This document shows, piece by piece, positions 5,125-5,985 of a stretch of DNA of 5,985 nucleotides. How positions within the stretch are numbered: the stretch's first letter is position 1; each line of letters opens with the position of its first letter. Origin of the DNA: Candidatus Fibrimonadales bacterium (GTDB lineage Bacteria > Fibrobacterota > Fibrobacteria > Fibrobacterales > Fibrobacteraceae). The notes beneath the pieces were generated by a model that saw only the letters and a program-made list of their open reading frames with translations, was not told the DNA's origin and did not search any database. The position numbers and the translations under genes are program-made. The DNA lies in NCBI GenBank assembly GCA_009788135.1, contig WQSA01000129.1, positions 1 to 5,985 of the forward strand, written 5' to 3'.

Positions 5125-5985
5125 TCAATCCTCCCTCATTATAGCCCTGTCTTGCAAAACATCTTTTCTAACCTTATCCGGAACTCCGGCCACGGTTTTC
5201 ATAAGGAATTTTTCCGCTTTGTCAAAGTATATGTTTTTCAAATAAACATTTAAAAACATATGGCGCATATAATCGCGCTGCTCGCCGAGCATTCCTATCA
5301 AAAATAGATGGCGCAGCAAAAACTCGTCTGACTCCCTCAGCTCAAAATGCTCGCCCATCAAAGAAATCAGCTTTGCCGCCTCTTTATATTTCTTGCGTAT
5401 TGCCAAATCCATAAACTCAAATTCCACAGCTACAGGAACAGGAAGCTCATCAGCCAAAAACATGACCTTCAACTCCGCATAAAGAGGAATGCTATCCCTC
5501 GCCTCCGTGAACGGAACCTTTGCAGACCACTTGCGATAATCGGTCCAAAAAGCAGCCCAGTTAAAATTCTCGCCCTTGTTTCTCAAAGACAACAGCAAAT
5601 GATTTTCTAAATATAAATTCATGGGATCCTGAATTTGCAGACCTAAAGAATCTATAAACGCTTTTCTCGGCGCATAATCCGCAGAGTCCAAAAATTCCGG
5701 CCAGCAAACCTGGCAACTGTCAAAAGCAGACATAAAACCGACATGGGTGTTCACAAAACGCGCCTGCTCCGACTTGTTGTCCACAACGGGAATATATTCG
5801 CTGTTAGCCTCAACCATTTCAAGCACCGGCCTTATGCTGGAAGCATTAAACAGGAAATTCTGCTCGCCAAAGAAATACCACGGGAGATGAATTGTCTCAA
5901 ATTCCTTTGCCAGCACAGGATCGGTCCTAAGCCTGTCTATATGCGCTTGCAATGCCGGTTCATCGCTTGCAATTATCACTATATC
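5125..5985 (-). CDS. Unrecognised protein, 5' end beyond the window; possible C-terminal part of a spermidine-synthase-like protein
   Basis: The frame is open to the right edge: the two codons before the GTG at 5979 (GAT ATA) continue a hydrophobic strand (DIVIIAS), and no ribosome site is seen. I therefore treat the gene as 5' truncated rather than starting at that GTG. The visible 286 residues have no signal peptide or membrane helix. Counting from the GTG, residues 1-85 (ASDEPALQAHIDRLR at 4-18, later FNASSIRPVLE at 44-54 and QARFVNT at 72-78) loosely recall the region after the catalytic fold in membrane-fused spermidine-synthase-like proteins, which typically reads D-hydrophobic-S-xx-P-L and later LNTDD-P. 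Here the acidic residues after NT are replaced by HVG. A CQVC pair is at 89-92. From about 170 on it is helical and tetratricopeptide-like (for example IRKKYKEAAKLISLMGE). Without the N-terminus no function is claimed. The coding call is firm; the family is a guess. Confidence 0.72.
   Translation of the reverse strand, partial: DIVIIASDEPALQAHIDRLRTDPVLAKEFETIHLPWYFFGEQNFLFNASSIRPVLEMVEANSEYIPVVDNKSEQARFVNTHVGFMSAFDSCQVCWPEFLDSADYAPRKAFIDSLGLQIQDPMNLYLENHLLLSLRNKGENFNWAAFWTDYRKWSAKVPFTEARDSIPLYAELKVMFLADELPVPVAVEFEFMDLAIRKKYKEAAKLISLMGEHFELRESDEFLLRHLFLIGMLGEQRDYMRHMFLNVYLKNIYFDKAEKFLMKTVAGVPDKVRKDVLQDRAIMRED

Overview
The window is 5,985 bp of gene-dense bacterial chromosome: eight tightly packed genes, two cut by the window ends. 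No stretch over 100 bp lacks a gene. I see no tRNA, rRNA, CRISPR array, insertion sequence, phage gene or convincing intrinsic terminator. The mix of genes is what I would expect from Fibrobacter or a relative (Fibrobacterota/FCB group): a PEGA plus SUMF1-like exported protein, a carboxy(nor)spermidine decarboxylase, a small GYF_2 coiled-coil protein, and a rhomboid with an FCB-type C-terminal tail. This placement is an inference from gene style, as no taxonomic marker is present.

Layout. At 3-149 (+) is the tail of an upstream gene, probably a rhomboid-family membrane protease. One base later comes a PfkB-family kinase of adenosine-kinase type (151-1128, +). After a 29-bp gap with a promoter-like CTATATT box comes an exported protein (1158-2732, +) with a signal peptide, a PEGA domain, an unrecognised middle and a degenerate SUMF1/FGE-like C-terminus. 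Its stop overlaps the stop of nspC on the other strand. The minus-strand pair at 2729-4524 is a deoxynucleoside kinase followed by nspC with an ATGA overlap, so it is almost certainly one operon. A 93-bp divergent promoter region (4525-4617) separates it from a plus-strand GYF_2 coiled-coil protein that starts at TTG (4618-5121). That gene converges, 3 bp apart, on a minus-strand gene that is open to the right edge (5125-5985). Its start of visible sequence faintly resembles the C-terminal part of membrane-bound spermidine-synthase-like proteins.

How the genes fit together. Two gene products act on nucleosides (the PfkB/adenosine-kinase-like enzyme and the dNK), one certainly makes polyamines (NspC), and the edge gene may be a distant polyamine-synthase relative. 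This is not a recognisable dedicated cluster. The most unusual signals are three things: the heptamer CTATATT in front of three independent transcription units, at an identical 10-nt distance from ATG in two of them (suggesting very short or absent leaders); an FGE-like domain without its catalytic cysteines; and a dNK with a shortened LID. I found no convincing new multi-gene defence or mobile system.
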